Positions 15,473 to 24,720 of a stretch of DNA of 34,931 nucleotides are shown here, in pieces. Position 1 is the first letter of the stretch. Every line of letters begins with the position of its first letter. The stretch is from an uncultured Bacteroidales bacterium (GTDB lineage: Bacteria; Bacteroidota; Bacteroidia; Bacteroidales; Bacteroidaceae): contig CACYOC010000029.1 in NCBI GenBank assembly GCA_902775975.1, positions 1-34,931 on the forward strand, in the 5' to 3' direction. A program made the translations under genes and the position numbers. The notes beneath the pieces were generated by a model. That model did no database searches. It had not been told where the DNA came from and saw only the letters and a list, made by a program, of their open reading frames with translations.

Positions 15473-17320
15473 ATGACTGAACAATTAGAAATCAAGGAAC
15501 TCGAACAGGTAGTTGTCCGGTTCTCTGGCGACTCCGGCGATGGCATGCAGCTGGCCGGAAACATCTTCTCTACGGTGAGTGCCACCGTGGGAAACAGTAT
15601 CTCTACATTCCCTGACTACCCTGCAGACATCCGAGCCCCGCAAGGTTCGCTGACGGGCGTTTCAGGATTCCAGGTACACATCGGAGCAGGGAAGGTCTAT
15701 ACCCCTGGCGACCTCTGCGACGTGCTGGTGGCTATGAACGCTGCTGCCCTGAAGACACAGTTGAAGTATGCCAAGCCACAGGCTACCATCATCATCGACA
15801 CGGACTCCTTCGGACCCAAGGACCTCGAGAAGGCTCAATTCCAGACGGAAGACTACTTAGGAGAGCTGAACATCGATCCCGACCGCGTCATCCAGTGCCC
15901 CCTGACACAGATGGTAAAAGACTGTCTCGCTGACACGGGTATGGACAACAAGGCTATTCTCAAGTGTCGCAATATGTTTGCGTTGGGACTGGTATGCTGG
16001 CTCTTCGACCGCGACCTGAACCTGGTAGCAAACTACCTGCGCGAGAAGTTTGCCAAGAAACCTGCCATTGCAGAGAACAATATCAAGGTGGTGCAGGCTG
16101 GCTACGACTACGGTCACAACACGCACTCCTCGGCCGTCAACGTATATCGCATCGAGACCAAGCATAAAGAGCCGGGCCGCTACATGGATATTACCGGTAA
16201 CAAGGCTACGGCATACGGATTCATCGCCGCTGCCGAGAAAGCAGGACTGCGCCTCTACTTAGGCTCCTACCCCATCACTCCCGCTACCGACGTGCTGCAC
16301 GAACTGTCTAAGCATAAGTCGTGCGGCGTCATCACCGTACAGTGTGAGGACGAAATCAGCGGTGCCGCCTCAGCATTGGGAGCATCGTTCGCTGGAGCAT
16401 TAGCCGTGACCAGCACCTCTGGCCCTGGCATCTGTCTGAAGTCGGAAGCCATGAACCTTGCCGTCATCATGGAGCTGCCACTCGTCATCCTCGATGTACA
16501 GCGCGGAGGTCCTGCTACGGGACTGCCCACAAAGTCGGAACAGACAGACTTGCTGCAGGTGCTCTTCGGACGTAACGGCGAGAGCCCCATGCCTGTGATA
16601 GCAGCCACCAGTCCTGCCGACTGCTTCGACGCTGCTTACCAAGCCAGCAAGATGGCACTGGAGCACATGACTCCTGTCGTATTGCTGACAGATGCCTACA
16701 TTGCCAATGGCAGCGGAGCATTCAAACTGCCGAAGATGGAAAACCTGGACGCCATCCAGCCTCCCTATGTTCCAGAAGAACTGAAAGGCAAGTGGACGCC
16801 TTACATGCGCGCCGAGAACGGTACCCGCTATTGGGCTGTTCCCGGACGTGAAGGCTTTACACATATCCTCGGTGGCTTGGAGAAGGATTCCGACACGGGA
16901 GCCATCTCTACCAACCCTGAGAACCACGACAAGATGACACGTCTGCGCCAGCAGAAGATTGCCAACATCCAGGTTCCCGACCTGCAGGTGGAAGGCGATG
17001 CTGCCGATGCCGAGCTGCTCATTGTGGGCTTTGGCTCTACCTACGGTCATCTGCACTCTGCCATGGACGAACTGAAAGCCAAGGGACACAAGGTTGCCTT
17101 AGCACAGTTCAAGTACCTGAACCCGCTGCCCAAGAACACTTCCGAGGTGCTGAAGAAGTACAAGAAGGTCGTCGTTGCCGAGCAGAACATGGGTCAGCTG
17201 GCTGCCTACCTTCGCATGAAGGTCGATGGACTGGTACCCTATCAGTTCAACCAGGTCAAGGGTCAGCCCTTCGTGGTAGAAGAGTTAGTGAACGCATTCG
17301 AGGACATTTTAAAGAAGTAA
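15473..17320 (+). CDS. korA: 2-oxoglutarate:ferredoxin oxidoreductase, fused gamma-alpha subunit
   Basis: Together with KorB this enzyme converts 2-oxoglutarate plus CoA to succinyl-CoA and CO2, reducing ferredoxin. It is a usual substitute for 2-oxoglutarate dehydrogenase in anaerobes. Residues about 13-190 form the gamma domain (VVVRFSGDSGDGMQLAGNIF). The alpha part begins near AYGFIAAAEKAGLRLYLGSYPITPATDVL and contains TSTSGPGICLKSEAMN and RGGPATGLPTKSEQTDLL, as is typical for the class. Length 615 fits the fused form. The korB start follows after 6 bp. Choice of 2-oxoglutarate over other 2-oxoacids is by family resemblance. Confidence 0.92.
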   Translation: MTEQLEIKELEQVVVRFSGDSGDGMQLAGNIFSTVSATVGNSISTFPDYPADIRAPQGSLTGVSGFQVHIGAGKVYTPGDLCDVLVAMNAAALKTQLKYAKPQATIIIDTDSFGPKDLEKAQFQTEDYLGELNIDPDRVIQCPLTQMVKDCLADTGMDNKAILKCRNMFALGLVCWLFDRDLNLVANYLREKFAKKPAIAENNIKVVQAGYDYGHNTHSSAVNVYRIETKHKEPGRYMDITGNKATAYGFIAAAEKAGLRLYLGSYPITPATDVLHELSKHKSCGVITVQCEDEISGAASALGASFAGALAVTSTSGPGICLKSEAMNLAVIMELPLVILDVQRGGPATGLPTKSEQTDLLQVLFGRNGESPMPVIAATSPADCFDAAYQASKMALEHMTPVVLLTDAYIANGSGAFKLPKMENLDAIQPPYVPEELKGKWTPYMRAENGTRYWAVPGREGFTHILGGLEKDSDTGAISTNPENHDKMTRLRQQKIANIQVPDLQVEGDAADAELLIVGFGSTYGHLHSAMDELKAKGHKVALAQFKYLNPLPKNTSEVLKKYKKVVVAEQNMGQLAAYLRMKVDGLVPYQFNQVKGQPFVVEELVNAFEDILKK

Positions 17321-17326
17321 AGAGTT

Positions 17327-18331
17327 ATGGAATATACAGCAAACGATTATAAGAAAGGACAGCCTCGCTGGTGTCCCGGATGTGGAGACCACTTCTTTTT
17401 GGCATCACTTCACAAGGCTATGGCAGAGATAGGCGTTGCACCTGAGAACATTGCAGTCATCAGCGGTATCGGCTGCTCCAGCCGTCTGCCACACTACATG
17501 GCAACATACGGCATGAACACCATTCACGGACGTGCAGCAGCCATCGCCACTGGTGCTAAGGTGGCCAACCCCGACCTTACCGTGTGGCAGGTATCTGGCG
17601 ACGGTGACGGACTGGCTATTGGCGGTAATCACTTCATCCATGCCAATCGCCGCAACATCAACCTGAACATGATTCTGCTCAACAACCGTATCTACGGTCT
17701 GACCAAGGGCCAGTACTCGCCTACCAGCCCCCGTGGCTTCGTCAGCAAGTCGAGCCCCTATGGCACCGTCGAGGATCCCTTCCGTCCTGCTGAGCTGTGC
17801 TTCGGCGCCCGTGGCCATTTCTTCGCCCGTGCCGTTGCCACCGATGCTCCTGGAACCATCGAGATTCTGAAGGCTGCCTATCAGCATAAGGGTGCTGCTG
17901 TCTGCGAGATTCTGCAGAACTGTGTCATCTTCAACGACGGCTGCCATGAGGCAGTATATAATAAGGAGGGACGCAAGAAGAACGCTATCTATGTTCGCCA
18001 CGGCGAAAAACTGGTGTTCGGCGAGAACAACGAGTTCGGACTGGTACAGCAGGGCTTCGGTCTGAAGGTAGTAGAGATAGGAAAAGACGGCTACACGCTG
18101 GACGACGTATTGGTACACGATGCCCACTGCGAGGACAACACCCTGCAGCTGAAGCTCGCCCTGATGGGCAATGGCGACGGATTCCCCGTGGCTCTTGGCG
18201 TCATCCGCGACGTTGATGCTCCCACCTATGACGAAGCCGTACATGCCCAGATAGCAGAAGTCAGTGCACAGAAGAAATACCACAACTTTGCCGAGCTGTT
18301 GGAAACTAACGACACGTGGGAGGTAAGATAA
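17327..18331 (+). CDS. korB: 2-oxoglutarate:ferredoxin oxidoreductase, beta subunit
   Basis: The thiamine-diphosphate and iron-sulfur subunit. The 334 residues contain WCPGCGDH (C16, C19), GIGCSSR (C50) and QNCVIFND (C199), the expected four [4Fe-4S] ligands. The TPP-binding stretch GDGDGLAIGGNHFIH (91-105) with the following NN (119-120) is also present. It is the last gene of the unit and is followed within 35 bp by a strong hairpin terminator. No separate ferredoxin-like delta subunit is found here. Confidence 0.93.
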   Translation: MEYTANDYKKGQPRWCPGCGDHFFLASLHKAMAEIGVAPENIAVISGIGCSSRLPHYMATYGMNTIHGRAAAIATGAKVANPDLTVWQVSGDGDGLAIGGNHFIHANRRNINLNMILLNNRIYGLTKGQYSPTSPRGFVSKSSPYGTVEDPFRPAELCFGARGHFFARAVATDAPGTIEILKAAYQHKGAAVCEILQNCVIFNDGCHEAVYNKEGRKKNAIYVRHGEKLVFGENNEFGLVQQGFGLKVVEIGKDGYTLDDVLVHDAHCEDNTLQLKLALMGNGDGFPVALGVIRDVDAPTYDEAVHAQIAEVSAQKKYHNFAELLETNDTWEVR

Positions 18332-18357
18332 AGAGTTCCTACCAGTAACAACGGTAC

Positions 18358-18566
18358 ATAAAAAGAAATCGGAGGCCTGCATCACGCAGCTCTCCGATTT
18401 CTTGTTTCAAGGTTTACGATTATATTTCTTTGAGTAACGAATAGTCGTAAAACCTTTTCTTTGTGTCTTTCGATAGTAAAGATTACACTTGTAACAAAAC
18501 AAACTACTAATGATTCTACTAAAACAAACCTTTTTCTTAACGCTTTATTGTGCAAATGTTTTTCTG
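18358..18566 (-). ncRNA. candidate small RNA, about 200 nt
   Basis: A promoter-like TACCTTTGCACC points leftwards at 18571-18578, and about 200 bp later the hairpin 18363-18403 has a good U tract in that direction. Between them is no plausible coding frame: the only long frame begins upstream of the -7 element and has no internal ATG. A second stem, AAGGTTTACGA (18409-18419) with TCGTAAAACCTT (18445-18456), sits just before the terminator. I do not recognise the RNA family; expression is unproven. Confidence 0.5.
18363..18403. terminator. bidirectional terminator, korB / small RNA
   Basis: Stem AAGAAATCGGAG (18363-18374) with CTCCGATTTCTT (18392-18403) and inner CTGC/GCAG pairs. T-rich exits occur on both strands: TTTCTTGTTTC on plus and TTCTTTTTATG on minus. 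Confidence 0.88.
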
Positions 18567-18570
18567 GGTG

Positions 18571-18578
18571 CAAAGGTA
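18571..18578 (-). promoter_or_regulatory. orphan -7 promoter element on the minus strand
   Basis: TACCTTTG followed by CACC, the same extended form as the promoters of tRNA-Pro, the DUF4421 gene and the efflux operon. No protein gene lies downstream of it. No TTTG box at the ideal distance is seen. Confidence 0.6.
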
Positions 18579-18670
18579 CGATGTTTTTTACAAACATATT
18601 TTACATCAAGTACCCAATACTTTACCAAAAGTAACATTTAGTGAAAAAGTGCTATTTTTTGTCTTTTTTG

Positions 18671-18701
18671 TTGCATTATTGACCCATTTTTCCTACCTTT
18701 G
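18671..18701 (+). promoter_or_regulatory. Bacteroidota-type promoter for the hybrid regulator
   Basis: TTG (18671-18673), 20 bp, TACCTTTG (18694-18701) followed by CAACA. It lies 50 bp before the start codon. The gap 18404-18670 otherwise holds only the small-RNA candidate and AT-rich sequence. Confidence 0.82.
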
Positions 18702-18751
18702 CAACACCTAATGTAACATGACGACAACTTTAACATGATAAAACTACACTG

Positions 18752-20368
18752 ATGGCTAAGACAAAGGAAACGCAGAAAAAACGATTGGAGGTGGCTGAGG
18801 CAAAGGTTGCCATGCTCCGAGAAGTGACGAAGGTGATGAGGACTCCGCTGACGCTCATCATCACTCCCCTACTCTCACTGATGCAGGAAGATGACGACCC
18901 ACATCGCCAGGGTATCTACAAGACCATCCAGCGCAATACAGAACGCATCTTGTCGCTCATCGACCAGATGATAGATATCGGCAAGCTGGAGAGAGGCGAG
19001 TTACACCTGCACATGGAAGAGACCGACCTCATCAGCTACACCGAGAATATCATTCAGATGTTTGCTCCGACCATCAAGGCAAAGATGATTTTCCTGAACT
19101 TCTATCACGACATGGGGCAGTTGCCGGTATGGATAGACCGTGTGAATTTCGACAAAGTACTGGAAAACTTGCTGACCAATGCCTTCAAGTATCTGGCGGT
19201 GGGCGGCATCATTGACATCTACATCCGGCAAGACGAGAATAATGCTTATTTCATGATGCGCGACAACGGTGTCGGCATTCCTCCCCAACAGCTGCCCTAC
19301 ATCTTCAACAACTACTATAATGCCCAGTTGTCAGTGGAAGAGCGAAACATCTTTACAGGTATTCGCATGGACCTGATACATCAGCTCGTAGAACTGCATC
19401 ATGGAACTATCGAAGTACATAACAATACCGATGGCCCTGGCTGCGAATTTAAGATTACGTTGCCCCTCGGTTCTCAGCACTTGAGCAAGAAAGAGTTGTC
19501 GAAAGAGAAAGAAGACGACCTCCACCTGCTGGAACTCTTTGAGGAGAAACAGCAGCATCCCGACACCGCTGCCACCCTTCGCGAAAAGAAGAAACTGCAG
19601 CGACAACGCATCATCTTGATAGAAAGTGAGGAAGATGTCAGCGATTTTCTCATCAATGAGTTGAAAGACACCTATGACGTCACACTCTGCAACACTGGCA
19701 AGAAAGGCATAGCTGCCATAGGTACCACCAACCCGGATTTGGTCATCAGCGACGTCAAGCTCTACGACATGGAGGGTCAAGCTATCTGCTCACGCATCAA
19801 GAGCAACAGCAGCCTGAACTACATCCCCGTCATCCTGCTCACCAACGACGATCCGAACATTGACCGCTTGGAACTGCTGGAAGCCGCTGCCGACGCTTAC
19901 ATCATGCGCCCCTTCAACATGGATATCCTGCGACGCACCATCGTCAATCTGCTACACCGTCAGAAGATGCTGAAACTGAAGTTCGGCCGCACCGACCAGT
20001 TAGAGGAAATGGTGGGTGACATCTCGATGAAATCGCCCGACGAGAAACTCATGGAGCGCATCATGGCGTTCATCAACAATAATCTGGACGATACGGACAT
20101 CAGCAACGAAGACCTGGCAGACAACGTAGGCATCAGCCGCGTCCACCTGCACCGCAAGATGAAGGAGCTGACAGGCCAGACGCCGCACGACTTTATCCGC
20201 AGCATCCGCCTGAAGAAAGCCTCACAACTGCTCAAGCGAGGTGACATCAGCATCACGGAAGTGGTCTATGCGTGTGGCTTTGGCAGTGCTGCCAGCTTCT
20301 CCACTATCTTTAAAAAACAATTCGGTGTCTCTCCCAGAGAATACATGATGAAGACCAGAGAAGAATAG
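18752..20368 (+). CDS. soluble hybrid two-component/AraC regulator with degenerate histidine kinase
   Basis: Order of domains in 538 residues: kinase dimerisation region (about 15-85), HATPase (95-240), receiver (285-402), AraC helix-turn-helix (435-535). Unlike usual Bacteroidota hybrid systems of about 1300 residues, there is no periplasmic sensor, membrane helix or signal peptide. In the H box the family's SHEFRTPLTLI is TKVMRTPLTLI, so K27 replaces the phospho-acceptor His. The N box (NLLTNAFKY, N143) and G1 (DNGVGIP) survive, but the G2 box is altered (TGIRMDL). The receiver keeps D334 and T364 but has R386 where Lys is usual, and ESEED at the acidic pocket. It is probably a phosphorylation-independent or partner-fed regulator. 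Targets are unknown; the gene has its own promoter. Confidence 0.88.
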   Translation: MAKTKETQKKRLEVAEAKVAMLREVTKVMRTPLTLIITPLLSLMQEDDDPHRQGIYKTIQRNTERILSLIDQMIDIGKLERGELHLHMEETDLISYTENIIQMFAPTIKAKMIFLNFYHDMGQLPVWIDRVNFDKVLENLLTNAFKYLAVGGIIDIYIRQDENNAYFMMRDNGVGIPPQQLPYIFNNYYNAQLSVEERNIFTGIRMDLIHQLVELHHGTIEVHNNTDGPGCEFKITLPLGSQHLSKKELSKEKEDDLHLLELFEEKQQHPDTAATLREKKKLQRQRIILIESEEDVSDFLINELKDTYDVTLCNTGKKGIAAIGTTNPDLVISDVKLYDMEGQAICSRIKSNSSLNYIPVILLTNDDPNIDRLELLEAAADAYIMRPFNMDILRRTIVNLLHRQKMLKLKFGRTDQLEEMVGDISMKSPDEKLMERIMAFINNNLDDTDISNEDLADNVGISRVHLHRKMKELTGQTPHDFIRSIRLKKASQLLKRGDISITEVVYACGFGSAASFSTIFKKQFGVSPREYMMKTREE

Positions 20369-20409
20369 CACAACGACGGCATGAGGAGAAAAATGTAACT
20401 GCTAAACAC

Positions 20410-20446
20410 AATTAGGGGCTCAGACTTTTCGTCCGAGCCCCTAATT
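20410..20446. terminator. bidirectional terminator between regulator and secDF
   Basis: Stem AATTAGGGGCTC (20410-20421) with GAGCCCCTAATT (20435-20446), and inner GAC/GTC pairs around TTTTC. It lies between two convergent genes. The plus exit is AT-rich (ATATATTATA) rather than a clean T tract. Confidence 0.82.
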
Positions 20447-20469
20447 ATATATTATATAAGGTACGCGCG

Positions 20470-23400
20470 TTAGGCATTGCCCTCTTCTTCGTCGCGGATG
20501 CTACGACCCATCACGAGGAAGGCCGTAGGAGCAGCGATGAAGAGTGACGACAGAGTACCGAAGATAACACCAAGAATCATAGCGAACGAGAAGCTGCGGA
20601 TGCTGTCACCACCGAGGATGAAGATACACAGCAACACGATGAGCGTCGTGACAGAGGTGTTGATGGTACGTGCAAGCGTCTGGTTCAGCGAGTCGTTGAA
20701 CAGCTGCTGACGGTCGCGCTTGCCATAGAGCTGGAAGTTCTCACGGATACGGTCGAAGACCACCACCTTATCGTTGATAGAGTAACCTATCACGGTCAGG
20801 ATAGCACCGATGAACACCTGGTCAATCTCCAGTGACATGGGTACCCATCCCCACAGCACGCTGTACATGCCGATAACCACCAAGGCGTCGAGTGCCAGTG
20901 CAATGGTAGCACCAGTAGAGTAAGCCACATTGTGGAAGCGCAGCAGGATGTAGAGGAAGATGGCTACCAGAGCGATGATAACGCTGATGATAGCGCCGTA
21001 GGTGATGTCCTTAGCAACGGCAGGTCCTACCTTTGCCGAGCTGATGATGGAACCACCCTGACGGACATCAGGATTCTTGAAGTCCTCGACGTTAGCCTGG
21101 CTGATGAAACCACCCTGCTTCAAAGCATTGTAGAGAATGGTCTCTGCCTGATCATCGACATCGGGATTGTTCGACTCGATATCCCAGTTGGTAGAGACGC
21201 GGATGGTCTTACCGTCGGTACCCAGGGCAATCACGCTGGTGTTAGCCTCCTTGCCGGCATTCTCGCCAACGCTGTTGATGAATGCTCCGGAGAGAGCCTG
21301 GCGCACCTGCTCAACGGGCGTCTCCTTGTCCAGTGTCACAACGTAGTTGCGACCACCGGTGAAGTCGATGCTCTCGCTCAAGCCACGAACGAAGAACGAG
21401 CAGATGAAGACGACAGCGAAGACGCCCCATACGAGGAAGCTCTTCTTGTACATTCCCATGAAGTTATAGTGGGCGTTCTGCATGAGGTTCTTGGAATAGC
21501 CAGTGACGAAGCTGAGGTTCAGCCACTTGTCCTTCTTCAGGCGGTTCTCATAGACCAGACGGGTCAGGAACACAGCGGTGAAGAACGAGCAGAAGATACC
21601 GATAATCCAGGTGGTGGCGAAGCCCTTGACAGGACCTGTACCGAAGAACAGCAGGATGGCACCGGTAATCAGAGAGGTGACGTTTGAGTCGAAGATAGCC
21701 GAGAAGGCGTTCGAATAACCCTTCTGCAGCGCCTCCTTCAGACCGAGGCCGTGCTTCAGCTCTTCCTTGATGCGCTCGTAGATCAGCACGTTGGCATCGA
21801 CAGCCGTACCGAGGGTCAGCACGATACCGGCAATACCCGGCATGGTCAGCGCTGCCTGGAAGGAGGTCAGAATACCCAAGGTGAAGAAGAGGTTGAACAG
21901 CAGGGCGATATCAGCGAGGATACCGGGAATCCAGCCGTACAGCATAATCATGTAAATCATCAGCAGCACGAAAGCCACGATGAACGACATGACACCCTGC
22001 TTGATAGACTGAGCACCGAGTGACGGACCGACGACTTCTTCCTGTACGATACGCGTAGGAGCAGGCATCTTACCAGAGTTCAGCGTGTTAGCCAAGTCCT
22101 TGGTGTCCTCAATGGTGAACGAACCGGTAATCTGTGAGTTACCGCCGTCAATCTGTGTCAGGATGCGGGGAGCAGAATAGACGGCATCGTCGAGCACGAT
22201 GGCTACGGCACGGCCGATGTTCTGCTTCGTAATCTGGCTCCAGCGGCGAGCACCGTCAGAGTTCATCTGCATCGATACTGAGGGATGACCCATCTGGTCA
22301 AAGTCGTCCTTAGAAGAGGTGATGACATCACCCTCCAGTGGAGCACGGCCGTTGGGTTCGGTAATCTTCAGGGCATACAGGGCGAAGACATCGCCACGGG
22401 TGTTCTCGCCACCGAAGTCTTCGGGCTTGGCACCCCAGCGCAGCTTGCACTCGGCAGGCAGCACGGTAGAAGCGACATCAGAATAGATGACCTTGTCGAT
22501 ATCAGCGGTATCGCGAGCCAAGGCATAACCAACGATGGCAAGACCCTGACCCTGCACTAACTGCAGTCCGAAGAGGGGATTCTGCTTCTTGGCATCGGCC
22601 AGTGCCTTTGCGTCAGCAGCCTTGTCGTCCTTCTTGCCAGCCTGTGCCAGCTTGGCAGCGAGGTCGCTCTTGGTGTCAGCGACAGAATCGCTGGCAGCAG
22701 CTTCAGCCTCAGCAGTAGCGGTGGTGTCGGCCACCTCTACATCGCCACCGGCAGCAACAGCGGCATACTTGATGCCTAACTGCGACAGCAGGGGAACGAT
22801 TTCCTGCGAGTTGTAGGTCTCCCAGAATTCCAGGTTAGCACTACCCTGCAGCAACTTACGAACACGCTCGGGCTCCTTGATACCAGGCATTTCGACCATG
22901 ATACGACCGGACTGTCCCTCCAACTTCTGGATGTTGGGCTGTACGACGCCGAACTTGTCGATACGGTTGCGGACGACATTGAACGAGTTGTCCACAGCCG
23001 ACTGCACCTCTGCACGCAGAGCGGTCTCCACGTCGGCATCGCTGGACTGCGTGCTGACCTTGCCCTTCATCTGCTGCGTAGCAAAGACGGCAGCGAGGGG
23101 ACGACCGTTAGAGTTCTGCTTCCAATACTTCACAAACAGGGAGATAAAGTCATCCTGACTGGTTTCCTCTTCCTTCTTGGCCTGCTCCATCGACTTTCTA
23201 TAAGCCTCATCCGTCTTGTGGTCAGCCAACACGTCGATGACATCAGGTACAGAAACCTCAAGAATAACATTCATACCGCCTTTCAGGTCAAGACCCAGGC
23301 CAATCTCCATCTCGCGGCACTGCTTGAATGAATAAACTCCGCAGTACACTTTCTCGTTCATGATTGAGTCGAGGTACTCCTGTCCAGCCTCTTCACCCAT

Positions 23401-23511
23401 GGCGGCAGCCTTACTTTCGTAGTGCTTGGTCACGAACGAGAAGGAAAGATAGAAGCAGCAAACGAGAATCAGAACGATTGCGACAAACTTTACAATTCCT
23501 TTGTTTTGCAT
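20470..23511 (-). CDS. secDF: SecDF fused protein-export membrane protein
   Basis: SecDF uses the proton gradient to help SecYEG pull preproteins across the inner membrane. The 1013-residue fusion starts with a membrane helix (7-27) and has the SecD D1 motif GLGLDLKGGMNVILEV (71-86). The D4-type GTAVDANVLIYERIKEEL, the SecF half beginning near FMGMYKKSFLVWG, SIDFTGGRNY and GYSINDKVVVFDRIRENF follow. The periplasmic part has an Ala/Asp/Lys-rich low-complexity insert (about 250-309) that looks like a flexible linker. It is convergent with the regulator gene and has its own promoter element at 23559-23566. Confidence 0.96.
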   Translation of the reverse strand: MQNKGIVKFVAIVLILVCCFYLSFSFVTKHYESKAAAMGEEAGQEYLDSIMNEKVYCGVYSFKQCREMEIGLGLDLKGGMNVILEVSVPDVIDVLADHKTDEAYRKSMEQAKKEEETSQDDFISLFVKYWKQNSNGRPLAAVFATQQMKGKVSTQSSDADVETALRAEVQSAVDNSFNVVRNRIDKFGVVQPNIQKLEGQSGRIMVEMPGIKEPERVRKLLQGSANLEFWETYNSQEIVPLLSQLGIKYAAVAAGGDVEVADTTATAEAEAAASDSVADTKSDLAAKLAQAGKKDDKAADAKALADAKKQNPLFGLQLVQGQGLAIVGYALARDTADIDKVIYSDVASTVLPAECKLRWGAKPEDFGGENTRGDVFALYALKITEPNGRAPLEGDVITSSKDDFDQMGHPSVSMQMNSDGARRWSQITKQNIGRAVAIVLDDAVYSAPRILTQIDGGNSQITGSFTIEDTKDLANTLNSGKMPAPTRIVQEEVVGPSLGAQSIKQGVMSFIVAFVLLMIYMIMLYGWIPGILADIALLFNLFFTLGILTSFQAALTMPGIAGIVLTLGTAVDANVLIYERIKEELKHGLGLKEALQKGYSNAFSAIFDSNVTSLITGAILLFFGTGPVKGFATTWIIGIFCSFFTAVFLTRLVYENRLKKDKWLNLSFVTGYSKNLMQNAHYNFMGMYKKSFLVWGVFAVVFICSFFVRGLSESIDFTGGRNYVVTLDKETPVEQVRQALSGAFINSVGENAGKEANTSVIALGTDGKTIRVSTNWDIESNNPDVDDQAETILYNALKQGGFISQANVEDFKNPDVRQGGSIISSAKVGPAVAKDITYGAIISVIIALVAIFLYILLRFHNVAYSTGATIALALDALVVIGMYSVLWGWVPMSLEIDQVFIGAILTVIGYSINDKVVVFDRIRENFQLYGKRDRQQLFNDSLNQTLARTINTSVTTLIVLLCIFILGGDSIRSFSFAMILGVIFGTLSSLFIAAPTAFLVMGRSIRDEEEGNA

Positions 23512-23558
23512 TTTACTTTATTGATTGTTTGATTTTATGATTTCGCATTTTTAGCCTG

Positions 23559-23566
23559 CAAATATA
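23559..23566 (-). promoter_or_regulatory. -7 promoter element of secDF
   Basis: TATATTTG on the minus strand, 47 bp before the secDF start codon. The -33 box is weak. A CGCATTTTT phrase occurs on both sides of it (about 23544 and 23567). Confidence 0.6.
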
Positions 23567-23615
23567 CGCATTTTTCTTCACATAGCGAAATTTATCAGCA
23601 AAATTCATGCATTTT

Positions 23616-24713
23616 TCATTGTTTTCTGTCTATTTTCAGCCAACAAATGAGTGGATAATGGTCGCTGGCATCCATTTTATCGTCAATTTTACAGTTGAAC
23701 GGTTGAATGTCGGACGAACAGAAAAGATGGTCGATGCGGAAGAAAAATCCTTTCTGATTATATGACAAACCGACACCTCTTCCCGTGGCGACATAGCTAT
23801 CGGTGAGCAGTTGCGACATAGTATGAATGGAATAGGATATCGGATTATCGTTGAAGTCACCACAGACTATCATAGAATAATGCTCATGTTCCTTAATATA
23901 TTCGCACACACGTTCTATCTGTCTGGAGCGCTTGGCGTTAGCCTCTGCCAGTTTCACCAGCAGCAGCTTCGACTCGGCACGCAGCGAGTCGCGGTCCATC
24001 TCGCCCTTCAGCATCTGCTTATACTGGCGGCGGTCTTTATTGTTCAGGTGGCAGCTCTCGAAATGGTTATTGATCACAATCAACGTGTCGTCTTCCACCT
24101 TGAGCCACCAAGCGGCGCTTCCGTTGTTCGCCTCGGTGTCGTAGGGTATGACCTCCCTCTGGATAATGGGAAACCGCGTGTGAATGCCCAGACAGTTGAA
24201 TGTCGTCGTAGAGTTGCACAACTGTAAAGTATCGTTGTAGGCAAGAAACTTCTCGTATTCGCGGAACACGCAATGTCGCCACGTGTCATTGTCTTCCTGC
24301 ACACAGACGATATCGGGTTTTTCGTTCATCAGGTAGTCGCGAACGGTCTCCAAGCCCTCTTCGTATTTGAAGTTGCCGCCATAGCCGCAGACATTATACG
24401 AAATGACCTTGATGGCGCCCTCAGGCACTTCCGCTGTCATGTGGATAGGCATATAGGTGCGAATGGGCTGGAAGGCGAGTGCAAAGCCGAGCACGGGAAT
24501 CCAGGCGCGCGTCCACTTAAACAAGAGGAAGATGACGAGGAAGATGATGTTGCCGACCACGAACACGGGGAACGTCATGCCTATCGTCGATAGCAACGGA
24601 TGGCTGACAGGGTGCAAGCGGTCGCTATAGCCTGTCAGCAACATCAGTGCGATGGTTGCCATATTCGCTCCCACCAGCATCTGAACGGTAATCTTCTTCA
24701 GCTTCTTAATCAC
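23616..24713 (-). CDS. membrane-anchored endonuclease/exonuclease/phosphatase (EEP) family protein
   Basis: The 365-residue protein begins at GTG (24711-24713), giving MIKKLKKI. Three hydrophobic segments (about 10-28, 45-66, 70-85) anchor a C-terminal EEP domain. The domain has the family's active-site set: VISYNV (N107), VQE (E140), NNHFE (H217), GDFNDNP (D286, N288) and ASDHYPL (D351, H352). EEP enzymes cut phosphodiester or phosphomonoester bonds in DNA, lipids or other substrates; this one's substrate is unknown and, with an N-terminal anchor, probably sits on the membrane. It is followed by secDF and preceded, across a repeat array, by the rhomboid gene. Confidence 0.85.
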   Translation of the reverse strand: MIKKLKKITVQMLVGANMATIALMLLTGYSDRLHPVSHPLLSTIGMTFPVFVVGNIIFLVIFLLFKWTRAWIPVLGFALAFQPIRTYMPIHMTAEVPEGAIKVISYNVCGYGGNFKYEEGLETVRDYLMNEKPDIVCVQEDNDTWRHCVFREYEKFLAYNDTLQLCNSTTTFNCLGIHTRFPIIQREVIPYDTEANNGSAAWWLKVEDDTLIVINNHFESCHLNNKDRRQYKQMLKGEMDRDSLRAESKLLLVKLAEANAKRSRQIERVCEYIKEHEHYSMIVCGDFNDNPISYSIHTMSQLLTDSYVATGRGVGLSYNQKGFFFRIDHLFCSSDIQPFNCKIDDKMDASDHYPLICWLKIDRKQ

Positions 24714-24720
24714 CTTTCCC

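Noticed and set aside
18382-18597. 71-codon minus-strand frame
   Set aside because: Its ATG lies upstream of the -7 element at 18571-18578 and no later ATG is in frame, so the transcript would not contain a start. A non-coding RNA fits better.
18752-20368. Truncated remnant of a full hybrid sensor system
   Set aside because: It has its own consensus promoter, a clean start, intact domain borders and no sensor remains upstream, so it looks like a stable short gene rather than decay.
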